Shown: piece by piece, positions 1-10,073 of the stretch
Layout of the letters: each line of letters begins with the position of its first letter
Numbering within the stretch: position 1 is the stretch's first letter
DNA from: Thalassiosira profunda
Lineage: Eukaryota; Bacillariophyta; Thalassiosirophyceae; Thalassiosirales; Thalassiosiraceae
NCBI GenBank assembly: GCA_036939355.1
Contig: JALLAP010000212.1
Coordinates: 1 to 24,602 of the forward strand
Direction: 5' to 3'
Length of the DNA: 24,602 nucleotides
Program-made: the position numbers and the translations under genes
The notes under the pieces: generated by a model
Seen by the model: only the letters and a program-made list of their open reading frames with translations
What the model was told of the DNA's origin: nothing
Databases searched by the model: none

Positions 1-1878
1 TTCTCCTTTTATCCCACGACGTACGTCCTGCCGCAGGGCCTCGCGGCGTTCCGGACGATGTTCGCCAACGGGCAGAGCAAGGGCACGTACATCGTCAAGC
101 CTGACGGGAGCGCGCAGGGGAAGGGCATCTTCCTCACGCGGCGAATCGAGGACGTCGAGAACCTCAGCTCGGTGTGCGTGGCGCAGCAATACATTCGCAA
201 TCCTCTCCTCATCGAGAAGAAGAAGTTCGATCTTCGCATTTACGTCCTCGTGACGAGCTGTTCCCCGCTCCGACTGTACTTGTTTCGCGACGGGCTCGTT
301 CGCATCTGTACTGAGGACTACAAACGACCTACGACGAGCAACATGGACGATCGATGCATGCACCTTACCAACTACTCCGTCAATAAGCGCAGCGACAAGT
401 ACGAACGCGACGAAAAGGGCGCGGCTCCGAGCAACCTCGGGAGCAAGCGAAGCATCGCTTGGCTCCTCGAGTGGCTGCGTCAGGAGAAGAGCGAGGCAGC
501 CGCGAGCAAGATGTGGTCACGCATCGGAGACATTTGCGTCATGACGATCCTTAGCATTTTGCCGACCCTTCGACGAGAGTACGCCGGCATCTTTGAGAAG
601 AAGACGCGTCCTCCACCGAATATGGAAGACTCTTCGAGCGATTGTCCTGGGTCGAACGCAAATTCTTGCGAGATGAGTGGAACGAGCCGATGCTTTGAAT
701 TGTTGGGCGTTGATATCATGGTCGATGGCGATCTACGACCGTCGTTGATCGAGGTAAACCATCTCCCGTCGTGGGGTACCGACAGCCCCATCGACGAAGA
801 TATCAAGTCCCGCGTCATTACGCAGGCGCTGTCTGCAATGAACGTGAGCGCCCAAGATCGGCGGACCTACGAACGCTCGAGGCGCAAGCAAAGTCGAATT
901 CGGCTTCGACGGAAACAACCCACAGGCCCGTTGGAAGAAGAAGTGGACGATGCGAACGCAACAACCGACACTCAACCAAAGGGCAAGAAGAAGCGGTTGG
1001 ACTTGTTCGACAGCAACAGCGCGGAACGGAGGATACGGCAAGTGTACGAGAAGCACGCCCCCGAAAAGCTCGACAAAGTGAAGGGCCTCCTCGACAGATA
1101 TCGCGGCTACGAAGAATGGCTGGCCAAGAAGATCGAGGAGAAGTACAGCCAGGACGGCAGTGACTCGAGCACCAGTTCCGAGGAAGTCGAATCGTCTGAT
1201 GACGAGCCAATGGAAGTACTGGACGCGAAAGAACGGAAACGGTTCGAGCGGGAAGAGAGGATACTCAAAGACTACGATCGCATCTATCCGCCACCAAGGA
1301 ACGATCGTATCAGCATTTCGAGGTACCGAGAAATGGAGAAATTTGTGACGGAGATGGACGAGAAGCAGCAGCGGCGGCTCACTTGTCCATTACAACAAAT
1401 GCAGCCAAACGGCGACACAGACAAGGATTGCGGTACGCACAACCAATACAGCCGGGGCGACGGGTGGATTGGAGGCAATATCCACATACGCTCGATGAAG
1501 GAAGGGGAGGCCAAGGTCACGGGACCCCCGACGAAGCAACAAGTGGCATTTGCAGATCGGCTCAGCCGCGGCTACAGCGTAGAGGACTCAGACGTCAGCG
1601 AGAAAGAGAAGGCAGTCAAGAGGAAGTCTCGCATGCTCCATCACGATCTCATCTTCGAGGATGAAAATCCCTTTTATCATTTGATCGATCGCGTCAAGCA
1701 GTCTCGCGAGCTGTCCAAAGACGCCAGGAGGCGAGCAGAGTTGAGGTTACACAACAGAGCCTCCAAGTCTGGTGCTCCACTGAAACAGCAGGTCTTGCAA
1801 CTCGGGCTGGGCACGCCGTTTGTCGAGTTGGGAGAGAAATTTTACTCCAAACGAAGGGGCATCGATGACGGCGGTTGA
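1..1878 (+). CDS. Tubulin-tyrosine-ligase-like polyglutamylase (TTLL6/13-like), 5' partial
   Basis: This ATP-grasp enzyme would add glutamate chains to tubulin tails on axonemal or cytoplasmic microtubules. The frame is open from base 1, so the start lies outside the window; the first in-frame Met (base 58) falls inside the catalytic domain and is not the true start. Counting from base 1, 625 residues are visible. TTL signatures run in order: FYPTTYVLP (3-11), the ATP-binding YIVKPDG (30-36) followed by GKGIFL, FDLRIYVLVTS (about 76-86), MHLTNYSVNK (120-129) and the metal-binding EVNHLPS (about 251-257) followed by TDSP. CFELLGVD before EVN and the DYDRIYPPP block near residue 420 resemble the TTLL6/13 group. 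The C-terminal 350 residues are charged and low in complexity, as is usual for TTLL tails. Polyglutamylase rather than ligase or glycylase activity is inferred from family resemblance. The gene converges on the ABC gene, 240 bp away. No intron is visible. Confidence 0.93.
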   Translation, partial: FSFYPTTYVLPQGLAAFRTMFANGQSKGTYIVKPDGSAQGKGIFLTRRIEDVENLSSVCVAQQYIRNPLLIEKKKFDLRIYVLVTSCSPLRLYLFRDGLVRICTEDYKRPTTSNMDDRCMHLTNYSVNKRSDKYERDEKGAAPSNLGSKRSIAWLLEWLRQEKSEAAASKMWSRIGDICVMTILSILPTLRREYAGIFEKKTRPPPNMEDSSSDCPGSNANSCEMSGTSRCFELLGVDIMVDGDLRPSLIEVNHLPSWGTDSPIDEDIKSRVITQALSAMNVSAQDRRTYERSRRKQSRIRLRRKQPTGPLEEEVDDANATTDTQPKGKKKRLDLFDSNSAERRIRQVYEKHAPEKLDKVKGLLDRYRGYEEWLAKKIEEKYSQDGSDSSTSSEEVESSDDEPMEVLDAKERKRFEREERILKDYDRIYPPPRNDRISISRYREMEKFVTEMDEKQQRRLTCPLQQMQPNGDTDKDCGTHNQYSRGDGWIGGNIHIRSMKEGEAKVTGPPTKQQVAFADRLSRGYSVEDSDVSEKEKAVKRKSRMLHHDLIFEDENPFYHLIDRVKQSRELSKDARRRAELRLHNRASKSGAPLKQQVLQLGLGTPFVELGEKFYSKRRGIDDGG

Positions 1879-2118
1879 TGGTAGATAGAGGACCTTTACG
1901 ATAGTAGTATCATTTGCTCTCTCGCTTCATTTCTCGTCTGGGAATGTTCTCTTCAGAGGATCCTCCTACGCTCCTCCAAGTTCCTCGGCCCAGGTTACTA
2001 GACGTACTTTCTACAGCGCTGGGAGCCTCTGGCTGGGAGCTGGAGGAAGAGGCAAGAGTCTGATAGATGAATCGTTTATGCATCTCAAGAGGCTGCCGTT
2101 AAACAGAGTATTATCAAT
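1879..2118. other. Convergent 3' intergenic region
   Basis: These 240 bp separate the 3' end of the TTLL gene (+) from the 3' end of the ABC-like gene (-). No coding signal is evident. Both polyadenylation sites must lie here or inside the opposing gene. A direct repeat of CTGGGAGC occurs around 2019-2041; I see no other structure. Confidence 0.5.
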
Positions 2119-5100
2119 TCATGACATGGAGCTCCATTGCCTTGCATACAGGCTCCTTTCCGGGCCAAGAGCCAGCAAATCAGCATGCGTCCCGCTCTCC
2201 ACAACAGAGCCGCCGTCGATGACAACGATGCGATCGGCAAACCGCCCCGTGGCCCATCGAGAGGAGGTTAGAAGGACCGCCGCGCCAGTGCTCCGCAGTG
2301 CTGAGATGAATCTGGCTTCGTTCGTTTCGCTCATTTGCGTTGTTGCGTCGTCGAGCAAAAGAATCGACCCTATCATGCATTTTCTCACAGTGTCTGGCGA
2401 GGAGAGTTGGTTCTCATTGCCAGATATCAACTGAGCCAGTATCTTTGTGAGGAGAACTCTTGTCCAATCTTCAGGAGACAGAGGACTAGAAGGAGGCCTC
2501 AACGGAGAAGGTTTCAGTTCGTCTTCGTTGGCACTGACGACAGTGGCAAGCTTGGAAGGAAGCCTTGCCATCAGGTCGCTTCTGATTCCAGTGATCTGAT
2601 TGAACGATGACACCCCAGATGAAGGTCAGAGAGTTGATAACGCGCGAAAAGATTGCAAGTTGCCGCTAGGTCGCACAAGTCTTACCTTCATTGCAACCGA
2701 CATCGAGTTCCTCTCTTTGGGTCCTATTCGACCTCCCTCAAGAGGGACTGGCTCCAACACTTCGTCGAGGGTGCAACCTGTCATAATCGACGCGTAGTCG
2801 CTGATCGTTCGGACATCGTTGAGAAAGACCCCGACTCGCTTCTGGACAGAAGCCAGGTCCCATTTTGCCAGCTCTACACCCCCAACGTTCACTGCTCCTC
2901 GAACGTAAGTGGTGGTCCTAGCAGACTTTGGCGGAGCGAAAATGCGCTCTGCAACGGATGTCAGAAGTCGCGTCTTTCCAGCACCGTCTGCGCCAACGAT
3001 CAAGACAACCTCTCCGTTCTTGCATTGGAGGTTAGCTCCCTTCACAGCCCACGATCTTTTTGACGAGTGCGCAGCCCACAAGTCCGACACAGAGATTCCC
3101 TTTGTTGGGTTCGCTGTAAGCATAGCTTGAAAGTCTGCAGTCGAAGACGACTCTGCAGATAGCTTCTGCACTTCCTTCACCGTATCGGCCAGCTTCTGGA
3201 AGAAGGACGACACCGAATGACCTAGAAGGGCCGCATTTGCCTGAATTGTAGCCCTGACCGCGTTTCCTGCTTGAAGGTGCGTAAAGACGAGCAGCGTTCC
3301 CAACTCCAACAGCGACATCCACCCGCTTTCTGGAATTGCGTTCAAGGACAGCACTCGAGAGCCATCGACTTCTGTACTTGCAAGCAAATAGAGGTAGACC
3401 GAAAGAGGGACTGACAGGAGAGCCAGCGATGATGCCGAATACAAAACGTTCTTCAGCAACGTAGACAGATCAAAGTCGCCTGCAGATTGACGTCGCCTTC
3501 TCTTTTTCTTGATTGGGCGCCCTCCTGGCAAGGCAATGCCGGCCGCGGCAGCGCGGTCTGGACGAAGTTTCGTGAATTGCTCTAATGCCCCTTCCACGCC
3601 ACGAGGAGAGCTCAACAAGCCAAGACGTGTCGCACTGGAAGCCCCAATGTTTGACCAGAGGCTCGTGATGGTATCGTTCTCCTCCTCCTCATTCTGCAGA
3701 TCATCCAACGGCCGCGATGAGCCCCTTTCCAACGATGGCAAGGCGGAAACGGCCAACAACGCCACAATCAGCGACATAACCACAGCGACACGTAGCGGTT
3801 GCTCCTTGACTATGCTCCACTCAGTGCCAATGAGCGTGCCCAGATCATGACCAAGCGCCAGGCCTTCGCTCGTCACACTACCAAGTGCTCTTTTCCAATC
3901 AGCCTCTCTCCAAGACGATATTGGCGGTATCATTCGCACCAACTCCGCCACCGCTGACATCACTGCCAACCCTGCAGGACGCAGCACTGCCACAGTCGAC
4001 AGCAGCACGTATATAATGACTAGCGAGACGAAGGCGCGCAGTCTCGCAAGCGAGGCGATTTGTAAAGCCTTCGCTCGCGCTGTCTTCTTCATTACCTCCG
4101 ACGAGAACGATTTCTGCATTGGGAGCGCAGCTATCAACCGCAAGTACAGTTGGGCGTACGCCGCATCGCTCGTATTTTCCGCGGCTGCCTCATTGGACAC
4201 AGACTTCAACCCTGGTCGAACCCACACGTTGTTGGACGCCGACAGCAGAATCACTGCAGCAAGGGCCAGGGGCGCCCAGCCATCTGTAGCAGAGAGGATG
4301 GTTGTGATGATGGCTTGGCGAACGCCTCCTCCACTGGCAGCATCATTCGCCTTTGACAATGCATCAAAGAACAACGGCACAACCTCTCGCAAAACGACAA
4401 CCAACAAGGCAACCTGACCTGCATCCAGAATCGCCTGCGACCGACCCACAGAAGCGCATTTCTTTGCGCTGGCAGACGACATCATTGTTTCCTTCTTCTC
4501 CAACAAAGAGCGCACAGGCCGTGGTATAATGGAAGATTTGGCAGAAGCGCCTCGTGACGATGTTGGGAGGTAGGATGCATCTTTCGCCTTGGACCTCCCC
4601 GAGAAGAATCCACGTCCACTAGATCCCTCGTCGTCGGACCACGCCCCATCGTCGTACATCAAGTCGGACTCTCTCTTGAACGGGTTGGAGACGCGGGGTA
4701 CGAATGCTCCCAGCGCCGACTTCACTTTGTGACCAATCGAGGAGGAGCCGTCGTTATCGTCAAAATCTTCGTACCGCCTTCGACCGGCGCCTGTAGAAGG
4801 AGGCGTAAAAGTAGATTGCGAAGCAGTCCTATCCGACGGTGGAGTTGACGTGCGAGGCTCCTCCATCCGGAAAGGTGGCGATTCTCCGTCATCCCGAAAT
4901 GGCTGAGGTTGTGGCGTCTCGCGAGACAAGGCCGGTCGCTGGGGAGCCGATTGCTTCTGCATCATGTCCAGATATGATTCGTCCTCGATATCAGTTGCAT
5001 CCGGCCCATCAACACTGCTCTGATCGCCAGCCTCATCACTATCCACTGGCACTGGATCAGGGCCTTGCTGCTCCAAAGAATACAAGTCAGTGATGGGAGG

Positions 5101-6141
5101 CGCGTACGTCTCCTGCTTCCCCGGACGCTGTCGCGAAACAGGAGGTGGTCTCTGGGGGTATCGACCCTGCTGACCGGAATGCTGGCAGTGTCCCATTCGA
5201 GGATCCCTTCCCGTCATCGGACCCCTCGGCCCCGGCATCATGTTTCTACCGACGTTCGGCGGTCTCGACCTGGCCGGAGCCGCCCGGCCCGTACCGCCCG
5301 CTATGTTGCTGCCAATCTCCCCTAGGCGAGAGGTGACGCTCGATGCCACCTTGTTCACGTCGATTGATTCGGAAACCGAGTCGATTCCAGTTTGCAGCTT
5401 CTTCACCGCCAACGAAAAGAGGCCCGGTGCCTGTCGTCTCGGAGCGGGTCGACGATAGACGGCCAACTGTCCCGGCTGTTGAGGGTACTGCTGCTGATAT
5501 TGTTGCTGCTGGTAGTGCTGGTGCTGTTGCTGGGGCGGTTGATAGCTTTGACCCCACGAGGGAGTTTGCGGTTGTTGTGGCGATTGCGGCTGGTAGTTGT
5601 TATATTGGCCGGGGTATTGAGCTGATGTATCAGAGCCCCACTGATGATCGCCCAGTGGTTGCAGCGGCTGCTGCTGAGCGGATTCGCCCGCCCCGCCACT
5701 CCCTTCTCCCCAGACAGAGGCATTGCCTGCATCATCGCTTGTGCTGCCCGGAATAGGCTTCAGTGGCGAATCATCTGAACTTTCTGTGATTTTTTCCGGC
5801 TCCTTCGACTCTGCATCGGTCTCTCCTCCGGACTGCTCTGCAGACGGTTCATCCGGGGTGGATGTGGTTGCAATAGAATTATCCCGCATAATCGCAGCCC
5901 CACTCTCAGACAACATTGCCTGTTTCTGTTGCGGTGGTGGAGGCGGCGGCGGAGGCAGAACGCCGCCTCCTGGCGATGCCGCGACGCCGATGGCCGACGT
6001 CGTGATGGCAGCCAGGACGGTGCACGAGACGACGGACATGCGCACCATCGTCCGCCGCTGTCTTTGCAATTTCATGATGTTCGGTCGCCTACGCAGACTC
6101 GCTGTGCGAGACCCCTCTGTATCGGTGTAGGATGCAGGCAT
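2119..6141 (-). CDS. ABC half-transporter-like membrane protein with degenerate nucleotide-binding domain
   Basis: The coding sequence joins 6141..2686 and 2595..2119 and gives 1310 residues. Near the N terminus a basic stretch and a hydrophobic run (about residues 36-55, VVSCTVLAAITTSAIGVAA) look like a signal peptide or anchor; Met23 (base 6075) or Met32 would place it closer to the start. A long disordered region follows: eight prolines near 63-70, a Gln/Pro-rich stretch near 180-230, then Ser/Asp-rich sequence to about 550. Roughly six hydrophobic segments (about 565-980) precede a C-terminal ATPase-like domain with Walker A GADGAGKT (about 1049) and Walker B-like ILLLDDATT (about 1230). 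The Walker B glutamate is Asp, the LSGGQ signature reads LSPEDW, and the switch-histidine position reads TSSRWAT. The helix before the ATPase domain (FFQKLADTVKEVQKLS) is ABCB/ABCD-like. Substrate and membrane are unknown; a secretory-pathway or complex-plastid membrane is inferred. ATP binding is plausible, efficient hydrolysis doubtful. Confidence 0.85.
2596..2685 (-). other. Spliceosomal intron in the ABC-like gene (90 bp)
   Basis: On the minus strand the donor is AAG|GTAAGA and the acceptor is TTCAATCAG|ATC. The intron is phase 0. It carries an in-frame stop, so retention would remove the whole Walker B half of the ATPase domain. Splicing joins SVAMK to ITGIRSDLMARLP, which restores a continuous ABC domain. 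Confidence 0.85.
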
Positions 6142-6472
6142 CTGACCGGACGACGCGCCGGTGATTGCGTGGGAGGAGGAGGTTGACCCCCCACGTGGAA
6201 AGCTGGGGGCTCTAGCTGCTACGTATGTATTGTAGCTGCTGCTCTAGGCTAGGACTGAGGAGTGGGAGTGGGAGTGGGTTGGTGGATATTGTAGGAAGAT
6301 GGATGGAAGGAGTCACCCGCATCACCAATCATTCGCATTCACCCATCACCCATCACCTCACCCGCACCGACGGTGTTCACGCTAGCCTTGCCTGCCGCCA
6401 TCCGTGGGGTTGAAGTCATTGCTACCCGCGGCCCGTCCTCTCAGTTGCAACAGTGGCTTTATAACAATTACC
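6142..6472. promoter_or_regulatory. Divergent promoter between ABC-like and LRR genes
   Basis: These 331 bp lie between two divergent starts. CCACGTGG (6191-6198) is a perfect palindrome containing the CACGTG G-box/E-box core bound by bZIP and bHLH factors, about 50 bp upstream of the ABC-like start. TAGCTGCT is repeated at 6213-6220 and 6233-6240, 20 bp apart. A (GGGAGT)n-like tract lies at about 6262-6280, and a C-rich tract with CCC runs at about 6343-6366 would be G-rich on the other strand. No TATA box is convincing. Regulatory function is inferred from position only. Confidence 0.45.
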
Positions 6473-7882
6473 ATGGATGAAGATAGTGACTCGTCCTCGT
6501 ATGATGACGTCGTGGAAGAAGATGCTTCATCCTCATCTGACGCCGCGCGGGGATACGATTGTGCTGCGTCGTCGGCGTCGAGTGGCATTTTTGGAAGGAA
6601 CAGCGATTGGGTAAGCTTCTCTGAGGAGCTTGGGACATCCCTCCAGCAAGATGTCGAAAACAACAAACCCAAGCTGAAGAAGCTGCATGTGATTCCATAC
6701 GAAAAGGATATGCACGACCCGTACAGTAATCCTGACGAGCTACCATATCCCATGGAATCTTACAATTTCATCTCTCTGGGGGAAAACATCGGCAAGAACA
6801 CCAACCTCGAGAAGTTGGTTGTGCGTGTGGAAGGCTTCGACTGGGAAGTGGCCCAGATGAACGAAGGGTCGGACGTGGATTTCCTCACATGGATGGCACC
6901 AAAGTGCAACTCGAAGGAGAATTTGGACGCGTTCCTGGAGGGAGTGTCGAGCAACCGATCCATCCAATCCATCAAGCTTGACCTTTTATCGTTCGAGCTC
7001 GCAAGCATGGATGTGTTTAGCCCCTTTGTGGTGGGAAATCTTGCTCTGACGGAAATCAAACTGCACGGGTGTGGAATTGGCACCGCCGAGGTGCAGGAAC
7101 TCGCTCGGGCCATGGGGCAACGGAAGAACCCTTCAACAATATCAACCATTGAAATCATCGGGATATCAAGCAGCGAAGAACGGCATGGTCACGCCCCGCC
7201 GAGGATGTTAACAGATGATTCGGCCGGAGCTGTTGTTGACCTGGTGACAAATTGCCCAGGATTGAAGAAGCTCGACCTGAGTTCGAATCAGATCGGAGAT
7301 CGCGGGTGCACCGAGCTTGCCAGCTTGCTTGAAAGCCCCAACGCATCAATTCAGCAGTTGATCATCCTTGGGAGTCGAATCCGCGATGAGGGCGTGATGG
7401 CGTTTGCTGGTGCCCTCCGGAAGAACAATACAACGCTCAAGAAGCTACGGCTCGCTCCCATTTGCGAGCTTTCCGACGAGACGTGGAAAGCATTCTCGAA
7501 AGTCATTTGTGATAAGTCGAGCATCGATGCTACCTTGCAATCGAACCACACATTGCAGCGGCTGCAACTGCACCGTCGAAGCATTTTGACTTATCGGCTG
7601 ATTGCTCTGTTGAGGCTGAACAGAGGGAGCGCCGATGAGAGAAGCGTTGCTCATCAGAAGATGCACAAGTTTCATCTGAGTGGCAACTTTGACCTTGCTC
7701 CATTTTACGCGATGGACCTCAATTGTATGCCTCTTGTTCTTGGCTTCGTTGGGAATGCATCGGAAGAATTGCGCGGTGACTTTTCCATCTTCCACCGCAT
7801 TGTGAGGAACTTTCCTCAACTGTGCAGTTTCCCTCGACCTCCCCAACCCGTCACGAGGAAAAGCAAACGGCAGAGGCGGTAG
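6473..7882 (+). CDS. Leucine-rich-repeat (ribonuclease-inhibitor type) protein
   Basis: This is a 469-residue protein with an acidic Ser/Asp-rich N terminus (residues 1-40) and LRRs in the middle. Clear repeats are LTEIKLHGCGIG (about 192), LKKLDLSSNQIGDRG (about 264), IQQLIILGSRIRDEG (about 293), LKKLRLAP (about 322) and LQRLQLHRR (about 360), with LxxLxLxxNxIxxxG spacing typical of the RI-like LRR class. Such proteins are scaffolds for protein binding; no partner or catalytic domain can be read here. The C terminus ends in a basic KSKRQRR. I chose the ATG at 6473 because its context is ACCATGG; an in-frame ATG at 6404 would add 23 residues. No signal peptide, membrane segment or intron is seen. 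LRR proteins of this sort are common in diatoms. Confidence 0.85.
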   Translation: MDEDSDSSSYDDVVEEDASSSSDAARGYDCAASSASSGIFGRNSDWVSFSEELGTSLQQDVENNKPKLKKLHVIPYEKDMHDPYSNPDELPYPMESYNFISLGENIGKNTNLEKLVVRVEGFDWEVAQMNEGSDVDFLTWMAPKCNSKENLDAFLEGVSSNRSIQSIKLDLLSFELASMDVFSPFVVGNLALTEIKLHGCGIGTAEVQELARAMGQRKNPSTISTIEIIGISSSEERHGHAPPRMLTDDSAGAVVDLVTNCPGLKKLDLSSNQIGDRGCTELASLLESPNASIQQLIILGSRIRDEGVMAFAGALRKNNTTLKKLRLAPICELSDETWKAFSKVICDKSSIDATLQSNHTLQRLQLHRRSILTYRLIALLRLNRGSADERSVAHQKMHKFHLSGNFDLAPFYAMDLNCMPLVLGFVGNASEELRGDFSIFHRIVRNFPQLCSFPRPPQPVTRKSKRQRR

Positions 7883-8333
7883 AGCGTGAGAACGAAATAA
7901 GGTGGTTTGGAGACTTCCTGGCTGGGTGGATAAGTGGTCTGGAGGAGAACTTAAGTGTATGTATGAACCAATATTAAATTTGGAGGGAGTGTTTGTTTAT
8001 GTACATTCATCCGCCTGCAAAAGAAGAAAAAATTGCACAGCACGAGATAGAGGCGGAGAAGCGGAAGCGAGCTCGACATCAACGCAATACGGCAACGGAG
8101 CACGAGCACGGAGCACTCACCCCAACCCAACCTCTTGGAAGGCACAACGTCTGGTGAGAGCCGTGACATGTGGCTGCTTGACGGGTGGTGCAACGCTTTG
8201 TTTTCGCACATCGTTATGCCCTGCTTTATGCTTCATGCTGCATGCTTCATGCTCTATTCGATTTGCATCGACTGATTGCCCTCCTTACTTTGCAATACCA
8301 CAGAAGAAACCACATAGCACGCGAACCTCAACC
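7883..8333 (+). promoter_or_regulatory. Intergenic region and 5' leader of the bestrophin-like gene
   Basis: These 451 bp lie between two tandem genes. The open frame continues upstream from 8334 to 7902, but the composition is intergenic (poly-A stretches, AATATTAAATT) and no conserved residues appear, so I treat it as noncoding. It holds the 12-bp direct repeat ATGCTTCATGCT, listed separately. No other structure is clear. Confidence 0.4.
8228..8253 (+). repeat. 12-bp tandem direct repeat ATGCTTCATGCT
   Basis: ATGCTTCATGCT occurs at 8228-8239 and 8242-8253. The two copies are 14 bp apart, start to start, about 100 bp before the start codon of the bestrophin-like gene. The palindrome GCATGC bridges them. 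A transcription-factor site is possible but unproven. Confidence 0.6.
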
Positions 8334-10073
8334 ATGAAGAAGGTGCTCCAGTGGAAAAATAGCAGCGATGCCGACGCCGACGCCGACATTGACGAAGAGA
8401 CTGAGCACCGTGGGCACGGCGCCGCGGCTGCCTCCACGAAGCGCTCGACTGCTTCCCCGACCTCCTCCGCCGCGAAGCGGGCCTCCCTCACAGTATCGAT
8501 GCCAAATACGCTCAAACGTCGCTTCCACGATGATAAGGTCGTGGGACTAGGGGACGGAGCCAGGAGGGCGTTGGACCCGACGATGGAAGGCAGCAAGAAG
8601 GTTCGGAGGGAGAAATATCAGGGGGACATTCCATTGGAAGACGACGAGCGGTACGCGAGGGGGAAGGTGGAGAAGAGGCCATTGGTGCTCGTGGTGGTCG
8701 GATACTTTACGGCCCTCAAAATCTTCGCGTATTACCTGATCTCTTTGAGCAGCATCGTTGCTATGGCGCTGTCCGTGGGGCTGACGATGTACTGGTACAA
8801 CAAGTTCCAGGCCGACCAAACTGGTTACTTGACTGGCACGGGCATGGATTGGGTGCTTCTGGGTTTTGCGGTGATCACTCCCCTTTCTCTGTCTGTGGGC
8901 ATTGCATTCCGTAGACGGGAGCGAGCACTGGTCAGGATCTCTCAGTTCAGAAGCTTTGCATACCAACTCTTCCTGTCGCATTGCATTTGGGATTGGGGGA
9001 GTCCTCCTGGTGGCAAAGCTGGCGCGGACATAGACTGGGTAGATCATGCCGACGATGTTTTGCGGGAGCTGATCGCCATCGGAGATGAGTTGTGTCGGTT
9101 CCTCAGCCTTCCGACATCGTCGAGATCCCGGCACCGCATGACAAAAAGTGGGAGGCGCGAGGCAGCACGTACAGCCGAGGTGGCCTACAGGCTCTACGAC
9201 TCTTTGTACACTAGCCGATTCATCACGTTGGCGAAACTGTCGGAGCGGATCAAACTGGCCGGCCTCGGAGCCTCCGAAGTCAGTCGGATGCGGCAATACG
9301 AAAGGTTTATGGGAGAAGCAATCGAGAATCTGCGCATGATCAAGTCTTATCGGACGCCACAGACGTTACGCTCGTTCGCGAAACTTTTCACGACCCTCAT
9401 GCCGCCGTTCTTTGCACCAACGTACGCCCAACTTGCAATCAATCTGGGGAGTCTTGAGATGGGGATAACTTTTGCAGTGGTGACATCTCTGTGTCTGTGT
9501 GCCTTGCTGGAAGGAGTGGAAGGTCTAGAAGATCCCTTCGTTGCCTTTGTGACCTTGGATGGAATTGACACTCGCGAGGAGTTCCAGGTGGTGAGTGCTT
9601 CCTCCATCCCGACACTTTGTCTGTGTTCCGATGATTGGTATTCATTCAATCTAACGCCCAATCTCTCTCTTGCATTTCAGTTGCACTATCAACAGCTGGT
9701 CAGCGCTCGCAATAAGTGCTTTCCTGAGGCCCCACCCTACGGTGGCGAAGCACAGTTCTTTTTCTCTGGTGATATTGAGAACCCTCCGACGTCAAACTCG
9801 GATGCTGAGACCCCTCTTGGCAATGCAAGCGAGGCCACACACGGATCTCGCAGGCGGAGACGCCATCACACGTTGCCGAGTCTCGGCGACGCGAGCCTGC
9901 TTTTCGGTCTCGAGGATGAGATCGCCGAGCACAACAGAGAAAGTGCATACCAGCTCACTGCCAGTGAGCGACCACGGGGAGACCTGTCGAAGCTTCGCGC
10001 TGACCTGCTACGCCACCGACAAGAAAAATTGGCAATGGGAAACAAAGATGGCCAGCGACCCTCGTCGAGTTGA
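8334..10073 (+). CDS. Bestrophin-like (UPF0187-type) integral membrane protein
   Basis: Coding sequence joins 8334..9590 and 9681..10073, giving 549 residues. The first 113 residues are polar, including a DADADADID run. Hydrophobic segments lie at about 116-155 and 172-191, and a longer pair at about 350-395. Resemblance to bestrophins rests on three features: a basic segment after the second membrane stretch (IAFRRRERALVRISQFRSF), a conserved-looking LMPPFFAPTYAQLA, and the block ending ALLEGVEGLEDPFVAF, which parallels the GLEIEDPFG motif at the end of the bestrophin channel. Family members conduct anions, including bicarbonate in algal thylakoids, but the localisation and ion here are unknown. 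The last 150 residues are polar and probably soluble. The ATG at 8334 sits in AACCATGA. Another, bestrophin-like but distinct, protist family is possible. Confidence 0.75.
   Translation: MKKVLQWKNSSDADADADIDEETEHRGHGAAAASTKRSTASPTSSAAKRASLTVSMPNTLKRRFHDDKVVGLGDGARRALDPTMEGSKKVRREKYQGDIPLEDDERYARGKVEKRPLVLVVVGYFTALKIFAYYLISLSSIVAMALSVGLTMYWYNKFQADQTGYLTGTGMDWVLLGFAVITPLSLSVGIAFRRRERALVRISQFRSFAYQLFLSHCIWDWGSPPGGKAGADIDWVDHADDVLRELIAIGDELCRFLSLPTSSRSRHRMTKSGRREAARTAEVAYRLYDSLYTSRFITLAKLSERIKLAGLGASEVSRMRQYERFMGEAIENLRMIKSYRTPQTLRSFAKLFTTLMPPFFAPTYAQLAINLGSLEMGITFAVVTSLCLCALLEGVEGLEDPFVAFVTLDGIDTREEFQVVSASSIPTLCLCSDDWYSFNLTPNLSLAFQLHYQQLVSARNKCFPEAPPYGGEAQFFFSGDIENPPTSNSDAETPLGNASEATHGSRRRRRHHTLPSLGDASLLFGLEDEIAEHNRESAYQLTASERPRGDLSKLRADLLRHRQEKLAMGNKDGQRPSSS
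9591..9680 (+). other. In-frame, stop-free intron in the bestrophin-like gene (90 bp)
   Basis: The donor GTGAGT follows TTCCAGGTG, and the acceptor TGCATTTCAG is preceded by a pyrimidine-rich tract. The intron is phase 0, a multiple of three and free of stops, so an unspliced transcript would encode a 30-residue insertion rich in Ser, Leu and Cys. Splicing gives EEFQV joined to LHYQQLVSAR. An alternative donor three bases upstream (GTGGTG) is weaker. Confidence 0.8.

Noticed and set aside
6261..6366. Possible G-quadruplexes in the G-rich and C-rich tracts.
   Set aside because: Only three GGG runs occur in close register in each tract, so a stable three-tetrad structure is not supported.
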